The position numbers and the translations under genes are program-made. The notes beneath the pieces are model-generated. The model worked only from the letters and a program-made list of their open reading frames with translations, ran no database searches and had not been told where the DNA came from. From NCBI GenBank assembly GCA_001797285.1, contig MGOZ01000050.1, forward strand, positions 44,711 through 108,710: a stretch of 64,000 nt of DNA, written 5' to 3'. This document shows, piece after piece, positions 45,897 through 55,164 of this stretch; the first letter of the stretch is position 1, and each line of letters opens with the position of its first letter. This stretch comes from Coxiella sp. RIFCSPHIGHO2_12_FULL_42_15 (GTDB taxonomy: Bacteria; Pseudomonadota; Gammaproteobacteria; Coxiellales; Coxiellaceae).

Positions 45897-47594
45897 ATGA
45901 AATCACCACGGTTGCAACAAGCATTGTTCGTTACACTGTTGTCGTCATGCATCTTGACCAGTTATGCCTGGGATGAATATTTAAATATTTATAATAATTC
46001 GAATGAGCCCCTGAATTATTCTGCCTCACCCGTAAAATCTTCTGGCATTACTCCGAATCATGCTGTTGTTATTCCTCCGTATAGTAAGCTCAATGTAAAA
46101 GTGAAAGACGGTACGCTCAGTTTTTTTGAGCGCTGGCAAAGTAAAGGCGTTATTTCATTAAGTTCCGAGCATGGTGGAACGGTTACCGTCAATTATCATG
46201 GTTGGGCGAATTACCATTCGTTGGAATTAAAAAATAAAACGAAAAATTCGAATGCCAATGTGCAGCTGTTTACAGATTCACGAAAAATGTGCGATGGCCC
46301 TATCAATTGCATTATTGTTAGTCCCAATATGGATTGGGTAAAACAAACGTTGCAATTGCAAAATGCGATGAATCGATACGAACCGTTGAATAATCAGCAA
46401 CAAGTCAGTACGCATAATTCGTATATTTCTTCTGCCTATGGTAAAACGTATGGTATTGATCCTAATCAAAAAATAAAAATCAGCGAGCAACTGGAAGCGG
46501 GTGTAACCGCTTTAGAAATTGACTTGCATTACGCCATTACGCGCGATGATATTTTATTATGCCACGGCCATCCACGCTTCGGACTTCCTGCACCGGCGAT
46601 TGGTTGTGCGCCATGGGATGATAAATTATCGGAAGGTTTACAAGAAATTAGCCGTTGGATGGAGCAGAAATTAAAAACCAATTCTAATTTATTCATTACT
46701 CTTTACCTGGATGCCTCGTTAGCGGGCCATGTTAAAATGGCGGATAGCATTTTTCAACGTGAGCTGGGGCAATATATTTTTTCACGGCAGGATTTAGCGA
46801 ATTATCTGCAAAAACAGGGTCTTTCACCCTCGAGTGCTTTACCGGCAGATCGCCTTACGCAGCAGGATATTTTAGCTGTGCAAAAGCACATTTTAATCGT
46901 GACGAAAGGCCGTGAGTTCGAAAATAGTCGTTTTGTGTTTGATCGTACCACCTCAGGTATTGATTTTCCTTATGATAGAGGGGTTAGCGCTGTTGATGAT
47001 GCCACTTTTGGGGCGCATATCTTTAATAAAGATGTCAATCACACTTCTTTGTGGCGTCTTTATGAAGATCAGACGGCAATCTCCGACCAAGATCGTTATG
47101 TGAATGTATTTAATATTGCGAAAATAATGCCATGGCGTGTGAATTGGATCAGCATGGATAAATTAACAAGCAATGATTCTCGTTTGGCGAGTTTAGTGTG
47201 GTCTTGGGATATTGATTTTCCATTAGCAACGTCAAATAACAACGCAAAACCATATGCAGTGTTGGTGAAAGATCGCCAGCGTTTGCAAAATGGAATTGAT
47301 GTTGCGACACAGCCTGTTTCCGTTTTATGCCACGATGAAACCCAGGCGATCAAGGAGGGATGGGTAGTCACACGAGCCACTCATTTAAATACGAGTGATC
47401 TTGTGAATTCAGCGGAGCAAATGTGCCAACAAAATTTTGGCCCCTCTTTTCGCTTTGCAGCACCCGTCAATTCTTACAGTATGGCGCCGGCGGTGCAAGC
47501 CGCCGCAAATGCAGATAGAGTCCTAGTGAATAATATCTATGAGGACGGCCAATGGGTGGTCAATCAAAAACGAGGATTGACATTGGTAAAATAG
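45897..47594 (+). CDS. Secreted PI-PLC-like phosphodiesterase
   Basis: A 565-residue exported protein. A signal peptide ending near SYA is followed by an unassigned beta-rich region (about 25-150) and a PLC-like TIM-barrel domain: THNSY holds the first catalytic His, LEAGVTALEIDLHY the metal or substrate loop, and LLCHGHPRFG the second His. It should hydrolyse a phosphodiester bond, in a lipid or glycan-linked phosphate, outside the cytoplasm. AAGGT lies just before ATG 45897. Bacterial PI-PLC-like enzymes often act on host lipids; that role is only inferred here. Confidence 0.75.
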   Translation: MKSPRLQQALFVTLLSSCILTSYAWDEYLNIYNNSNEPLNYSASPVKSSGITPNHAVVIPPYSKLNVKVKDGTLSFFERWQSKGVISLSSEHGGTVTVNYHGWANYHSLELKNKTKNSNANVQLFTDSRKMCDGPINCIIVSPNMDWVKQTLQLQNAMNRYEPLNNQQQVSTHNSYISSAYGKTYGIDPNQKIKISEQLEAGVTALEIDLHYAITRDDILLCHGHPRFGLPAPAIGCAPWDDKLSEGLQEISRWMEQKLKTNSNLFITLYLDASLAGHVKMADSIFQRELGQYIFSRQDLANYLQKQGLSPSSALPADRLTQQDILAVQKHILIVTKGREFENSRFVFDRTTSGIDFPYDRGVSAVDDATFGAHIFNKDVNHTSLWRLYEDQTAISDQDRYVNVFNIAKIMPWRVNWISMDKLTSNDSRLASLVWSWDIDFPLATSNNNAKPYAVLVKDRQRLQNGIDVATQPVSVLCHDETQAIKEGWVVTRATHLNTSDLVNSAEQMCQQNFGPSFRFAAPVNSYSMAPAVQAAANADRVLVNNIYEDGQWVVNQKRGLTLVK

Positions 47595-47611
47595 GGTGAT
47601 GTATACCGCAA

Positions 47612-47671
47612 TGATCTTGCCGCGAGATAGCGAGCGGCAGGACCCGCGAACGTTGAGTATGCCCCCGTTAC
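47612..47671 (+). repeat. Repeat family A, internally deleted fragment
   Basis: GATCTTGCCGCGAGATAGCG through AGGACCCGCGAACG and CCCCCGTTAC matches the right half of family A, with about 18 bp missing compared with 15245-15395. A short GAACC/GGTTC hairpin with a T-rich tail (47677-47696) follows and may be a weak terminator of the PLC-like gene. Confidence 0.65.
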
Positions 47672-47762
47672 TTCGGGAACCGCCGGGTTCTTTATTAAAG
47701 GGAGGGGCCATGCTAAAGTGAGTCAGTTAAATCCTCACTGAGATTATGGAAGATAACTCTGC

Positions 47763-49370
47763 ATGTCAACGACTCCTCGGCAGTCATTTTCATGGTTAGG
47801 ATGGACCATCATGGCCATCCTCCTCCTTTTGTGTCCTATTTTGCAATACCATGTGTATCTCAGTCATGACATCAGTTGGCATCTGATTGAAACACAGCGT
47901 TTTTTAGCCGGTGGCACCTATTCGCAAAATTTTATGGATATCGATCCTCCCATCATTATTTATACATTGATTATTCCTGTTTTGATCGCTAAATATTTAG
48001 TAATGAACATTGTTTGGGTGACGCGATGTTACGTTTTTTTGCTCTGTTTGATTTCATTGTGCTGTTGTTTAACGGTATTGAAAAAATTATTTTTCAATAA
48101 TCGCTTGATGCTAAATGTGGTAGCGATAACGATCTCATTTATTTTATTGATACTGCCGATTTATGAATTTGGGCAGCGCGATCATTTGATGCTCGTGTTT
48201 ATTTTTCCGTATTTATGCATGATTTGTGCTTTGGTCAGCGGATTCGTTTTTTCCCGAAAATTATCGATGATGATTAGTCTGCTTGCTGGCATCGGTTTTA
48301 TTGTGAATATTAAACTCTGGCCATTATTTTTAATAACCGAAATTTATTTAACCGCACATCGGGGGTGGAAAACATTTTTTCGTTGGGAAACGTTCATTAT
48401 TCTGGGCGTGACGATTTTATATTTGGTGTCCATTTTTATTTTTACACCCGATTATGTTTCTTTTGTATTGCCATTGGTGATGTCATTATATGTGGGGGGT
48501 TATAATATCACGTGGGAAGAGATTTTTCTCTCTAGTGCCAGTATGAGTTTTATTGCATCTTTCATTGGCTATTTTCTTTTTTTACTGCAGACAAAAAAAA
48601 GTAAACCGTTACTGACTTTATGTTTAATTGCGAACACTACTTTTTGGGTGGTTTATATTCTGACGAGAAAAGTGTGGTATTACCATCAATACACGGTGCT
48701 TGCATTCTCGTTACTCATGTTAGTACTGATGATAACGGAAATTATTTCTCAGTATCGATTTAACGCGCCGCATTTCGTTTCAATCGCTATGATTGTTTTT
48801 TTAGGGTTTATGCTATTGATAGGACCCTTAAAAGGGTATCTCAACCTTCAGAGCGAAGCCTATTTAACGTATAATCCACATCAATCGACATTGCTCAGTA
48901 AACTGATTCAGACGACCCAACAGTTGGCAGAGCATCAATCGATTTTTGTATTCTCCGTTAGCATGCGGCAAGGGACATTGATGACTTATGCTCATGTGGA
49001 TTATGCATCACGTTTTAATACACTGTGGATGTTGCCTGGGTTATTAGATCAAGCGAGAAAAAAAGCAGTATCTGAGCAACGAGCAAGACAATTGCAAGCG
49101 AATTTACTCGCACAGGATTTATATCATTATCGTCCTGAAGTTATTATTGTCGATAATACCAACGATTTTGAGTATTTAGATTCTGATTATTTTAATTATA
49201 TTGCTTATTTTTCAGAGAATCGCTGCTTTCGTGCGTTGTGGCAGCAATACGTTCCCGTAAAAGACATTCAGAATTATGTTTTTTATCAGCGTAAAAAACC
49301 GTTTGCTAACAAAAATGTTAAAATTGCTTCTTGTGAAGCGCTGGATCAATTGTTGAAACCACACGAGTAA
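47763..49370 (+). CDS. GT-C-fold membrane glycosyltransferase
   Basis: A 535-residue integral membrane protein with about ten to twelve helices. The first periplasmic loop has the GT-C pattern: HDISWHLIETQRFLAGGTY with a catalytic-type Asp, then FMDIDPPIIIY. This resembles ArnT/PMT-type enzymes that transfer a sugar from a polyprenyl phosphate donor on the periplasmic face. The soluble C-terminal third is small. The next gene, a GT2 enzyme 6 bp away, probably makes its donor. The acceptor (LPS or protein) is unknown. Confidence 0.75.
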   Translation: MSTTPRQSFSWLGWTIMAILLLLCPILQYHVYLSHDISWHLIETQRFLAGGTYSQNFMDIDPPIIIYTLIIPVLIAKYLVMNIVWVTRCYVFLLCLISLCCCLTVLKKLFFNNRLMLNVVAITISFILLILPIYEFGQRDHLMLVFIFPYLCMICALVSGFVFSRKLSMMISLLAGIGFIVNIKLWPLFLITEIYLTAHRGWKTFFRWETFIILGVTILYLVSIFIFTPDYVSFVLPLVMSLYVGGYNITWEEIFLSSASMSFIASFIGYFLFLLQTKKSKPLLTLCLIANTTFWVVYILTRKVWYYHQYTVLAFSLLMLVLMITEIISQYRFNAPHFVSIAMIVFLGFMLLIGPLKGYLNLQSEAYLTYNPHQSTLLSKLIQTTQQLAEHQSIFVFSVSMRQGTLMTYAHVDYASRFNTLWMLPGLLDQARKKAVSEQRARQLQANLLAQDLYHYRPEVIIVDNTNDFEYLDSDYFNYIAYFSENRCFRALWQQYVPVKDIQNYVFYQRKKPFANKNVKIASCEALDQLLKPHE

Positions 49371-49376
49371 TGTATC

Positions 49377-50093
49377 ATGCAAGCGACAATCATTATCCCC
49401 GCTTATCAGCCCACCGCCGTTTTGCTTGAGCTGATTACTGAGTTGCGTTTTGTTCGTCCGCAACAAACGATTATTGTTGTGGATGATGGTTCAACGCAAC
49501 CAGAGGCAAAAGCGGTATTGACAAAATTAAACGGTGTCAACCTCGTGAAACACCGCGTTAATTTTGGAAAAGGCCAGGCGTTAAAAACAGGATTCCGCAC
49601 TTATCTTCTTCATGCGGATGCAACGTCACCGGGGGTAGTCACCGCAGATGCCGATGGGCAGCATGCCATTGCGGATATGATTAACCTTTGTGAAAAATTA
49701 GAGGGTCATCCAGAGTCATTACATTTGGGGGCGCGTCATTTTTCAAAACAGATACCGTTTCGTTCTCAAATTGGGAATCGTTGTACGCGCTTTATTTTTA
49801 AAAAAATGCTGAAAATTTCAATTCGCGACACTCAAACGGGTTTGCGAGGCATTCCCAAAGATTTTTTAACGCGTTTATTGTTGTTGGAAAGCAAAGGATA
49901 TGAATTTGAAATGGAAATGCTGTTGGAAGCGGGTCGGCAGAAAATTCCCATTCGGGAAACCGATATTGCGACGATTTATCAAGATAATAATCGTTCTTCG
50001 CATTTTAAACCACTTAAAGATTCTTTTAAAATTTATCGTTCCTTGTTTTTTCATCGAACAGTAAAAAAAACAACGGACCCCGCTGTTTTTTAA
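49377..50093 (+). CDS. GT2 family polyprenyl-phosphate glycosyltransferase
   Basis: A 238-residue GT-A-fold enzyme resembling dolichol-phosphate mannosyltransferase and ArnC-like proteins without membrane helices. ATIIIPAYQP, VVDDGSTQPEA, FGKGQALKTGF and the DXD-type motif TADADGQH are present; RDTQTGLRGIP matches the QTG(L/F)R block. It likely transfers a nucleotide-activated sugar to undecaprenyl phosphate for the adjacent GT-C enzyme. It converges on idi. Confidence 0.86.
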   Translation: MQATIIIPAYQPTAVLLELITELRFVRPQQTIIVVDDGSTQPEAKAVLTKLNGVNLVKHRVNFGKGQALKTGFRTYLLHADATSPGVVTADADGQHAIADMINLCEKLEGHPESLHLGARHFSKQIPFRSQIGNRCTRFIFKKMLKISIRDTQTGLRGIPKDFLTRLLLLESKGYEFEMEMLLEAGRQKIPIRETDIATIYQDNNRSSHFKPLKDSFKIYRSLFFHRTVKKTTDPAVF

Positions 50094-50314
50094 ACTTCTG
50101 TCGCTTCCATGGTTAAGAACGGGCACGGAATAAATTCCGGAATTGGCATCCCACTGAAGCATGATCTTTAAACGCTCCTCAGTCGAAAACGCTCGAAATA
50201 CCTCGGTATTCCTTCGCATTTTCTCCTTCTGGTGCGTTTATACCAATTACGATTGATTTTTAGGGTTTTTATGCATCACAAAATTATTTAAAATAAAATT
50301 ATTAGCCCACTCTC

Positions 50315-50509
50315 CGTCATCCTCGTGCGAGGCTGTCTGCAAAAATTGAGAAAAATATTTAAATTTCACAGCCGAGTCACGGGGATCCAGATTAAAATGT
50401 TGTAAAGAATTTTTTTTTAAAGGCCGTTAATTTGGATCCCCGCACCTTCGGCCGTGAAAGCTCAGTATTTTTGATCATTCCTATAGACGGCCTTCGTGCG
50501 AGGACGACG
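50315..50509. repeat. Long imperfect inverted repeat (about 195 bp)
   Basis: The left arm starts CGTCATCCTCGTGCGAGG and continues to CGGGGATCCAGATTA. The right arm is its imperfect reverse complement, from TTTGGATCCCCGCACC to CGTGCGAGGACGACG. The arms are about 85 bp each around an A/T-rich centre. The element lies between the convergent GT2 and idi genes and may act as a bidirectional terminator or be another dispersed palindrome. The adjoining 50094-50314 shows nothing recognisable. Confidence 0.65.
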
Positions 50510-50526
50510 AGCTTTTTTTGACTCAT

Positions 50527-51060
50527 TTATTTTGAAAAACCTAGCGCCACTTCAAGTGCCGGTGCAAACCACGGGGTGAAATTTTTAGGGTGATCGATGA
50601 CTTCTTGCAGCAAGATACCGAGTTTCACCCACCGTATGGCGTTAACTTCATTTTTGTTAAATGGAACTTCTTTGCTGCTAGCAAATCCAATGAACACATG
50701 ATCAAGTTCATTTTCCGTCAATCCATTATCGAATTTAACTCGATAATGAAAACCACCGACTTCTTGCAATTCGACTTGTATTCCCATTTCTTCGAATAAA
50801 CGCTTTTGCCCAGCCGTAATGATTTCTTCTCCAGGTTGGGGATGGCTGCAGCACGTATTACTCCATAATCCGCCGCAGTGATATTTATCAAATTGACGTT
50901 GTTGAATTAATAATTCTGGTTCATCATTGGATGGATGGTAAAACACAAAAATAGAAAAAGCGCGATGCAATAAACCTTGCTGATGGGCGGTTATTTTTTC
51001 TGCTTCGCCAATGGGTTTATCATTCTCATCGACTAAAATTACTTTTTTAGCTTCTGTCAT
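50527..51060 (-). CDS. idi: Isopentenyl-diphosphate delta-isomerase, type I
   Basis: A 177-residue Nudix-fold isomerase converting IPP to DMAPP, needed after the mevalonate pathway. SNTCCSHPQPGE holds the catalytic Cys, and LTENELDHVFIG holds the metal/catalytic Glu residues. ATG 51060 has AGGA 6 nt upstream; the GTG at 51063 was rejected. It is the last gene of the mevalonate operon. Confidence 0.96.
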   Translation of the reverse strand: MTEAKKVILVDENDKPIGEAEKITAHQQGLLHRAFSIFVFYHPSNDEPELLIQQRQFDKYHCGGLWSNTCCSHPQPGEEIITAGQKRLFEEMGIQVELQEVGGFHYRVKFDNGLTENELDHVFIGFASSKEVPFNKNEVNAIRWVKLGILLQEVIDHPKNFTPWFAPALEVALGFSK

Positions 51061-51069
51061 CACGTTTCC

Positions 51070-52065
51070 TTAGTCAAAAGGGTGGGCCCACTCAATATGG
51101 GGAAATTGAGGGGTGATTTTTTTTATGTGTTCTTTTAGGGAGAGTATTTTTAAATTAGGTCCTGCATCTTGTGTAAAATACACGGGAATTCCCGCCGTAC
51201 GTAATTGCCAAACGTGTTGCATTCCTGTGATTGTTTCGGTTGTTGAATACAAAAGTGGGGGCCAGGCACTTAGCATCGTGGCATGCATCGTCAGCGCATT
51301 ATTTTCCGCTGTCTCTCCCAGCAGGGTAATATCTTTTTTGGCAATGGCTATTTTCAGTCGTTGTACGGCTTGTTCAGCACAGGAGGGCCAGCGATCGTAT
51401 AACGGTGAAGTGGCTACTGTACGCTGCATTCCTTCGCGAGAGCTCACCGATTTTTCGGTGTGATGATAAATACAAAGCCCAATACAAAAATCGGGCCAGG
51501 AAATCGGAATTTTTTCAGCAAAACTGTCCATGCCATTTTGATCGCGCCCCGCATGCCATTCGACAAATCCAGTCGTCACCGAGCGGGCCGCACTACCGCT
51601 GCCAAGTCGTGACAAAATAGATAATTCCGTGGTGGTGAGCTGCCATTGATGGAGCTGATTTAAGGCAAGTACAAGGCTCGCAAATACACAAGCCGATGAA
51701 GCAAGGCCTGCCGCAAAGGGAATATTGACATTTAAACGTACTTGATAAAAAGCGTGTGTTTTAAATTGAAATAAATCGAGAAAGTGACATAGGCGTTGAC
51801 CATGTTGACTGTTGAGATCAACGTCTTCATCGTTGATGATGAGCTTATGTGAGATCGAACGCATTTCCAGTTGCGCGGTCGCTCCGCGATGTTGCAACGA
51901 AATTGAGAGACTGGAGTTCATGGGTAAGTTTAATTCGGTATTTCGTTTCCCCCAATATTTGGCTAATGCGATGTTGGATGGCGCAAAACACAATGCGACC
52001 GGATGTGCTGGGCTCTTATTTTTTTTGGCGAGAATATTTTCGACGACATCTTTTTTACTAAGCAC
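51070..52065 (-). CDS. mvaD: Diphosphomevalonate decarboxylase
   Basis: A 331-residue GHMP-family enzyme that makes IPP from mevalonate 5-diphosphate. PSNIALAKYWGKRN and LNLPMNSSLSISL open the fold; FAAGLASSACVFASL is the ATP loop and GSGSAARS holds the Ser-rich active segment. The chosen start is GTG 52065, which overlaps the previous gene by 8 bp with GGGG upstream; ATG 52095 would add 10 residues that merely read through the end of the neighbouring gene. Confidence 0.94.
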   Translation of the reverse strand: MLSKKDVVENILAKKNKSPAHPVALCFAPSNIALAKYWGKRNTELNLPMNSSLSISLQHRGATAQLEMRSISHKLIINDEDVDLNSQHGQRLCHFLDLFQFKTHAFYQVRLNVNIPFAAGLASSACVFASLVLALNQLHQWQLTTTELSILSRLGSGSAARSVTTGFVEWHAGRDQNGMDSFAEKIPISWPDFCIGLCIYHHTEKSVSSREGMQRTVATSPLYDRWPSCAEQAVQRLKIAIAKKDITLLGETAENNALTMHATMLSAWPPLLYSTTETITGMQHVWQLRTAGIPVYFTQDAGPNLKILSLKEHIKKITPQFPHIEWAHPFD

Positions 52066-53008
52066 ACGAAACCCCAGGAGCCTGAATATTAACATCAAGT
52101 TGCAACACGCCTTGTTTTTTCTCGCGAGCGTTTTGCGGAAAGAAATTTTTCTCTAAACGTCCTAATCCAATGACGCAATCTCCCAAACCTGCGCCAGAAA
52201 GTTTAGCGCCAAGAATATTTAATTGTGCACGCAGCGTTTTAACGATGCTGTCGATCGTGGGGGTTGATACACCCAATTGTGATAAGCGCATTTGTGCTTC
52301 ATTCATTAATTTTCCTAATGCGAACCAATCGTTTTTTATAACGGTATCTGTAGCGGCTTTTGTTAATGCGCCCAACTGAGTATAAAAAGGCTTAAAAAAA
52401 TCAGGGTGTTCTCGTTGTCGTTTCTTCACGCGTTTTAACGCTTCTGTGGTTGTGGTCTTTTGTCCTGAATAAACCGTGACGAGCCACGGCACGTTGGGCA
52501 GTGTCCTGATGCGAAAGGGTTCCATAAAATACTCCAATGTACCACCAAAGACACTGGCGGCAACATCGGCTCCCGAGCCATTGCCTTGCGCGCTATGTAC
52601 GACGGTGATGCCTTGTTGATAGAGTTGAAGCAAATCGAGGGGTTGTTCTTTCCAGAGCGATAGGACCGCTAACAAGGCGACGGTTACGGCGGCAGAACTG
52701 CCCAAGCCGTGTTTATCAGAAAATTCGCTGGTAATCGTAATATCGGCGCCACTGGGCAAATCGTTCGTTTGCTTTAATGCCGTGAGCACATAGAAAAACG
52801 GATGTTGAATAACTATGTTGTTGATCGTCATTCCCACTTGACCGAGATTGGAGCGAATCAACAATTGGTTATCTTGGCGAGGAATTAAGGTGACTTCGAT
52901 ATATTTATCAATGGCCATGACAATCGCCGGTTGCCCATGTAATACCGCGTATTCCCCCATCAAAATGAGGCTACCGGGAGCGCGCGCTTTAAAGGAGGGT
53001 GGCACCAT
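52058..53008 (-). CDS. Phosphomevalonate kinase (GHMP family)
   Basis: A 316-residue GHMP kinase. ARAPGSLILMGEYAVLHGQPA is the N-terminal motif, HGLGSSAAVTVALL the ATP loop, and GNGSGADVAASVFGGTLEY points to phosphomevalonate kinase rather than mevalonate kinase. ATG 53008 has AAGGTGA nearby and overlaps the mevalonate kinase end; GTG 53017 is a longer option. It supplies MvaD with mevalonate diphosphate. Confidence 0.85.
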   Translation of the reverse strand: MVPPSFKARAPGSLILMGEYAVLHGQPAIVMAIDKYIEVTLIPRQDNQLLIRSNLGQVGMTINNIVIQHPFFYVLTALKQTNDLPSGADITITSEFSDKHGLGSSAAVTVALLAVLSLWKEQPLDLLQLYQQGITVVHSAQGNGSGADVAASVFGGTLEYFMEPFRIRTLPNVPWLVTVYSGQKTTTTEALKRVKKRQREHPDFFKPFYTQLGALTKAATDTVIKNDWFALGKLMNEAQMRLSQLGVSTPTIDSIVKTLRAQLNILGAKLSGAGLGDCVIGLGRLEKNFFPQNAREKKQGVLQLDVNIQAPGVSCA

Positions 53009-54011
53009 GAGAATCACCTTTAATGGGCATCAGGGAGTATCCATGTTCGGCACTGAGCGTTGTAATATCTTCTTCACATACTACCAAAATGACCCCAGCG
53101 GCGTCACCGCGAATGGTGCCGGCACCACAGATTTTGGCGGCCCCGTTTCTTTTTTCAATTGCATGGATAAAATGGCTCACTTTTGTGGGTACAACACCAA
53201 TGTGCTGTAATAAACGATGATTTTCGCTCAAGTTCCGCTTAATGTGTGTGAGGTCATTCGCTTGAATGGCCGCGTCTAAATCGAGTGTGATGGCTTCAAA
53301 ATCTTTGCCGATCTTGCTGGTATTAAAACGTTGTTTCGCCTGTTGTACACATTCTCCCGTGGACGACTGGGGCTGCCCCGTTAATACCAATTGCATGGGA
53401 AACGTGGGCAAAGGACGCGATGTGCATTGACCGTTTTGAAAAAATAACGCACCACCTTGATAACTGATATGAATATCAAGACCGCTTGAAAAGCCGTGTT
53501 GCAAATTTTCGGATTCGATGCCTAAGCGAATATAATCTTGGATTTGCAGGTGAACATGGAGAAAGTGGCCGAGCGCTTTGATGACGCTCACCACGCAAGC
53601 CGCAGAAGATCCTAAACCACAACCGATGGGAATATTGGAATGGGTGTTGATATCAATGCCCATGGGTAATTTGTGTTTTAGTTTTTCGATGACATTCATG
53701 GCGGTATACAGTGTCAATTCGAAAGGATGTTTTAGCACGTCGCGAATGCTAATTTCTCCCGTACTAAATTGATGATATTGTTTTTGCAATTTTCTTTTTA
53801 AACGTTTCAGCGCTTCCAGCGTGATTTTTTGTTTGTAATCGATGCCGAGTAAATTAAAGGTTAAATGCAACGGGGTGCTCCAGCGGACCAATGTTTCGGT
53901 ATAACGATTAATGGCCATCGCCAAGGCGGGATGCCCATAAACGACGGCGTGTTCGCCGGAAAGAATAATTTTAGCAGGGGCACGTGCTTTTAAATAATTT
54001 TTTGCGGTCAC
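52989..54011 (-). CDS. Mevalonate kinase
   Basis: A 340-residue GHMP kinase phosphorylating mevalonate. ARAPAKIILSGEHAVVYGHPA, CGLGSSAACVVSVIKAL, SSGLDIHISYQGGALFF and CGAGTIRGDAAGVIL are the expected motifs. The start is GTG 54011, sharing GTGA with the mvaA stop (54008-54010), so translation is coupled; no clear Shine-Dalgarno is seen. Confidence 0.92.
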   Translation of the reverse strand: MTAKNYLKARAPAKIILSGEHAVVYGHPALAMAINRYTETLVRWSTPLHLTFNLLGIDYKQKITLEALKRLKRKLQKQYHQFSTGEISIRDVLKHPFELTLYTAMNVIEKLKHKLPMGIDINTHSNIPIGCGLGSSAACVVSVIKALGHFLHVHLQIQDYIRLGIESENLQHGFSSGLDIHISYQGGALFFQNGQCTSRPLPTFPMQLVLTGQPQSSTGECVQQAKQRFNTSKIGKDFEAITLDLDAAIQANDLTHIKRNLSENHRLLQHIGVVPTKVSHFIHAIEKRNGAAKICGAGTIRGDAAGVILVVCEEDITTLSAEHGYSLMPIKGDSHGATLL

Positions 54012-55087
54012 GACGTTATGGTAGTGGTGGGATGGGGTTCACGATAAATGGCTTGTCCGCGTTCATAGTCCACATGCGCACGCATAAGTTCACCCGGATT
54101 GGTTTGTGCGGCTAATAGAGACAGTTCGCCGCATAAAACCGTTGCTGCAGTGATAATCGCGAGTCGTCGCGCATTACTGCCAGGATGCGTGTTTGCATGA
54201 CAACCCAGCATCTCCAAATTTTTACGCACAAAATCCAGTTCCTTGCCATTACCGACGGTGCCCACGATGATATTCGGCAAGGTCACTGAAAAATATAAAT
54301 CATGAGAATCACGTAATTCGGTGTGCACAAACCCTTGTGATCCTTCGACAATATTGGCAGCGTCTTGTCCGGTTGCAAGATAGAGCGCTAACAAAATATT
54401 GGCAAAATGCGCATTTGCGGTGCGTACGCCACCTGCAATGGATGAACCGAGCAGATTTTTTTTAATGTGTAAATTGACGATGGCTTCGGGTGTGGTTTTT
54501 AAGCGCTCAATGCAGATGGCGCGTGGGATATTGATTTCAGCAACCACGTATTTTCCTCGGCCGAGAATGCCATTGACCGCAGAAACTTTTTTATCGACAC
54601 AGTAATTTCCTGAGATGGAGACGTATTTTAATTTGGGATATTCAGCGAGCAACCATTGCAATAGCGCATCCGCTGCTTTGGTCACCATATTGTGACCAGA
54701 GGCGTCACCGGTCGTCACTTCCAAGCGAAAATACAGCAGATTGCCCACCACTTGCCAATGCCAATCTTTGAGGGCAATGTGATGGCTCGTGGTTTGAATC
54801 GTGCGTTGAATTTCAGAATTTTTTTTAGACAAATCGTGAATCACATGCTGCAGGTAACGCGCGCTTTCCCCTTGCAATAAAACAGAGCGAGTCATGCTGT
54901 CGTTGAGAATGTGGCAGTGAATACCTCCCGCATGGCGCGAAACACTGGCACCGCGGTTTGTGGAAGGCCACATGGGTTTTTCAAGCGTTGCCAATGGGAC
55001 ATTGACGTTGGCATTAACCTCTTCCCCGACGATGGCCACAGGGCCAATCACTTTCGTGGGAATGGAAATAGAGCTCTCTTGCATCAT
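54008..55087 (-). CDS. mvaA: Hydroxymethylglutaryl-CoA reductase
   Basis: A 359-residue enzyme that reduces HMG-CoA to mevalonate. VPLATLEKPMWPSTNRGA has the catalytic Glu, SISGNYCVDKKVSAVNG the catalytic Lys, TGDASGHNMVTKAAD the nucleotide motif, and SNARRLAIITAATVLCGELS the C-terminal block. It lacks the long membrane anchor of eukaryotic enzymes. It is the first gene of mvaA-mevalonate kinase-phosphomevalonate kinase-mvaD-idi. HMG-CoA synthase is not in the window. The ribosome site is weak. Confidence 0.94.
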   Translation of the reverse strand: MMQESSISIPTKVIGPVAIVGEEVNANVNVPLATLEKPMWPSTNRGASVSRHAGGIHCHILNDSMTRSVLLQGESARYLQHVIHDLSKKNSEIQRTIQTTSHHIALKDWHWQVVGNLLYFRLEVTTGDASGHNMVTKAADALLQWLLAEYPKLKYVSISGNYCVDKKVSAVNGILGRGKYVVAEINIPRAICIERLKTTPEAIVNLHIKKNLLGSSIAGGVRTANAHFANILLALYLATGQDAANIVEGSQGFVHTELRDSHDLYFSVTLPNIIVGTVGNGKELDFVRKNLEMLGCHANTHPGSNARRLAIITAATVLCGELSLLAAQTNPGELMRAHVDYERGQAIYREPHPTTTITS

Positions 55088-55164
55088 GGTGTTACTCGTC
55101 GCGTTGAAAGGTATGGCGATGATACACGCTCAAGGTCGATATTGCCAGGGAATGCGCACGTCCC

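Noticed and set aside
49875..50219. Minus-strand 114-residue frame antisense to the GT2 gene end
   Set aside because: About two thirds is antisense to a clear coding sequence, and the remaining part shows no domain or ribosome site.
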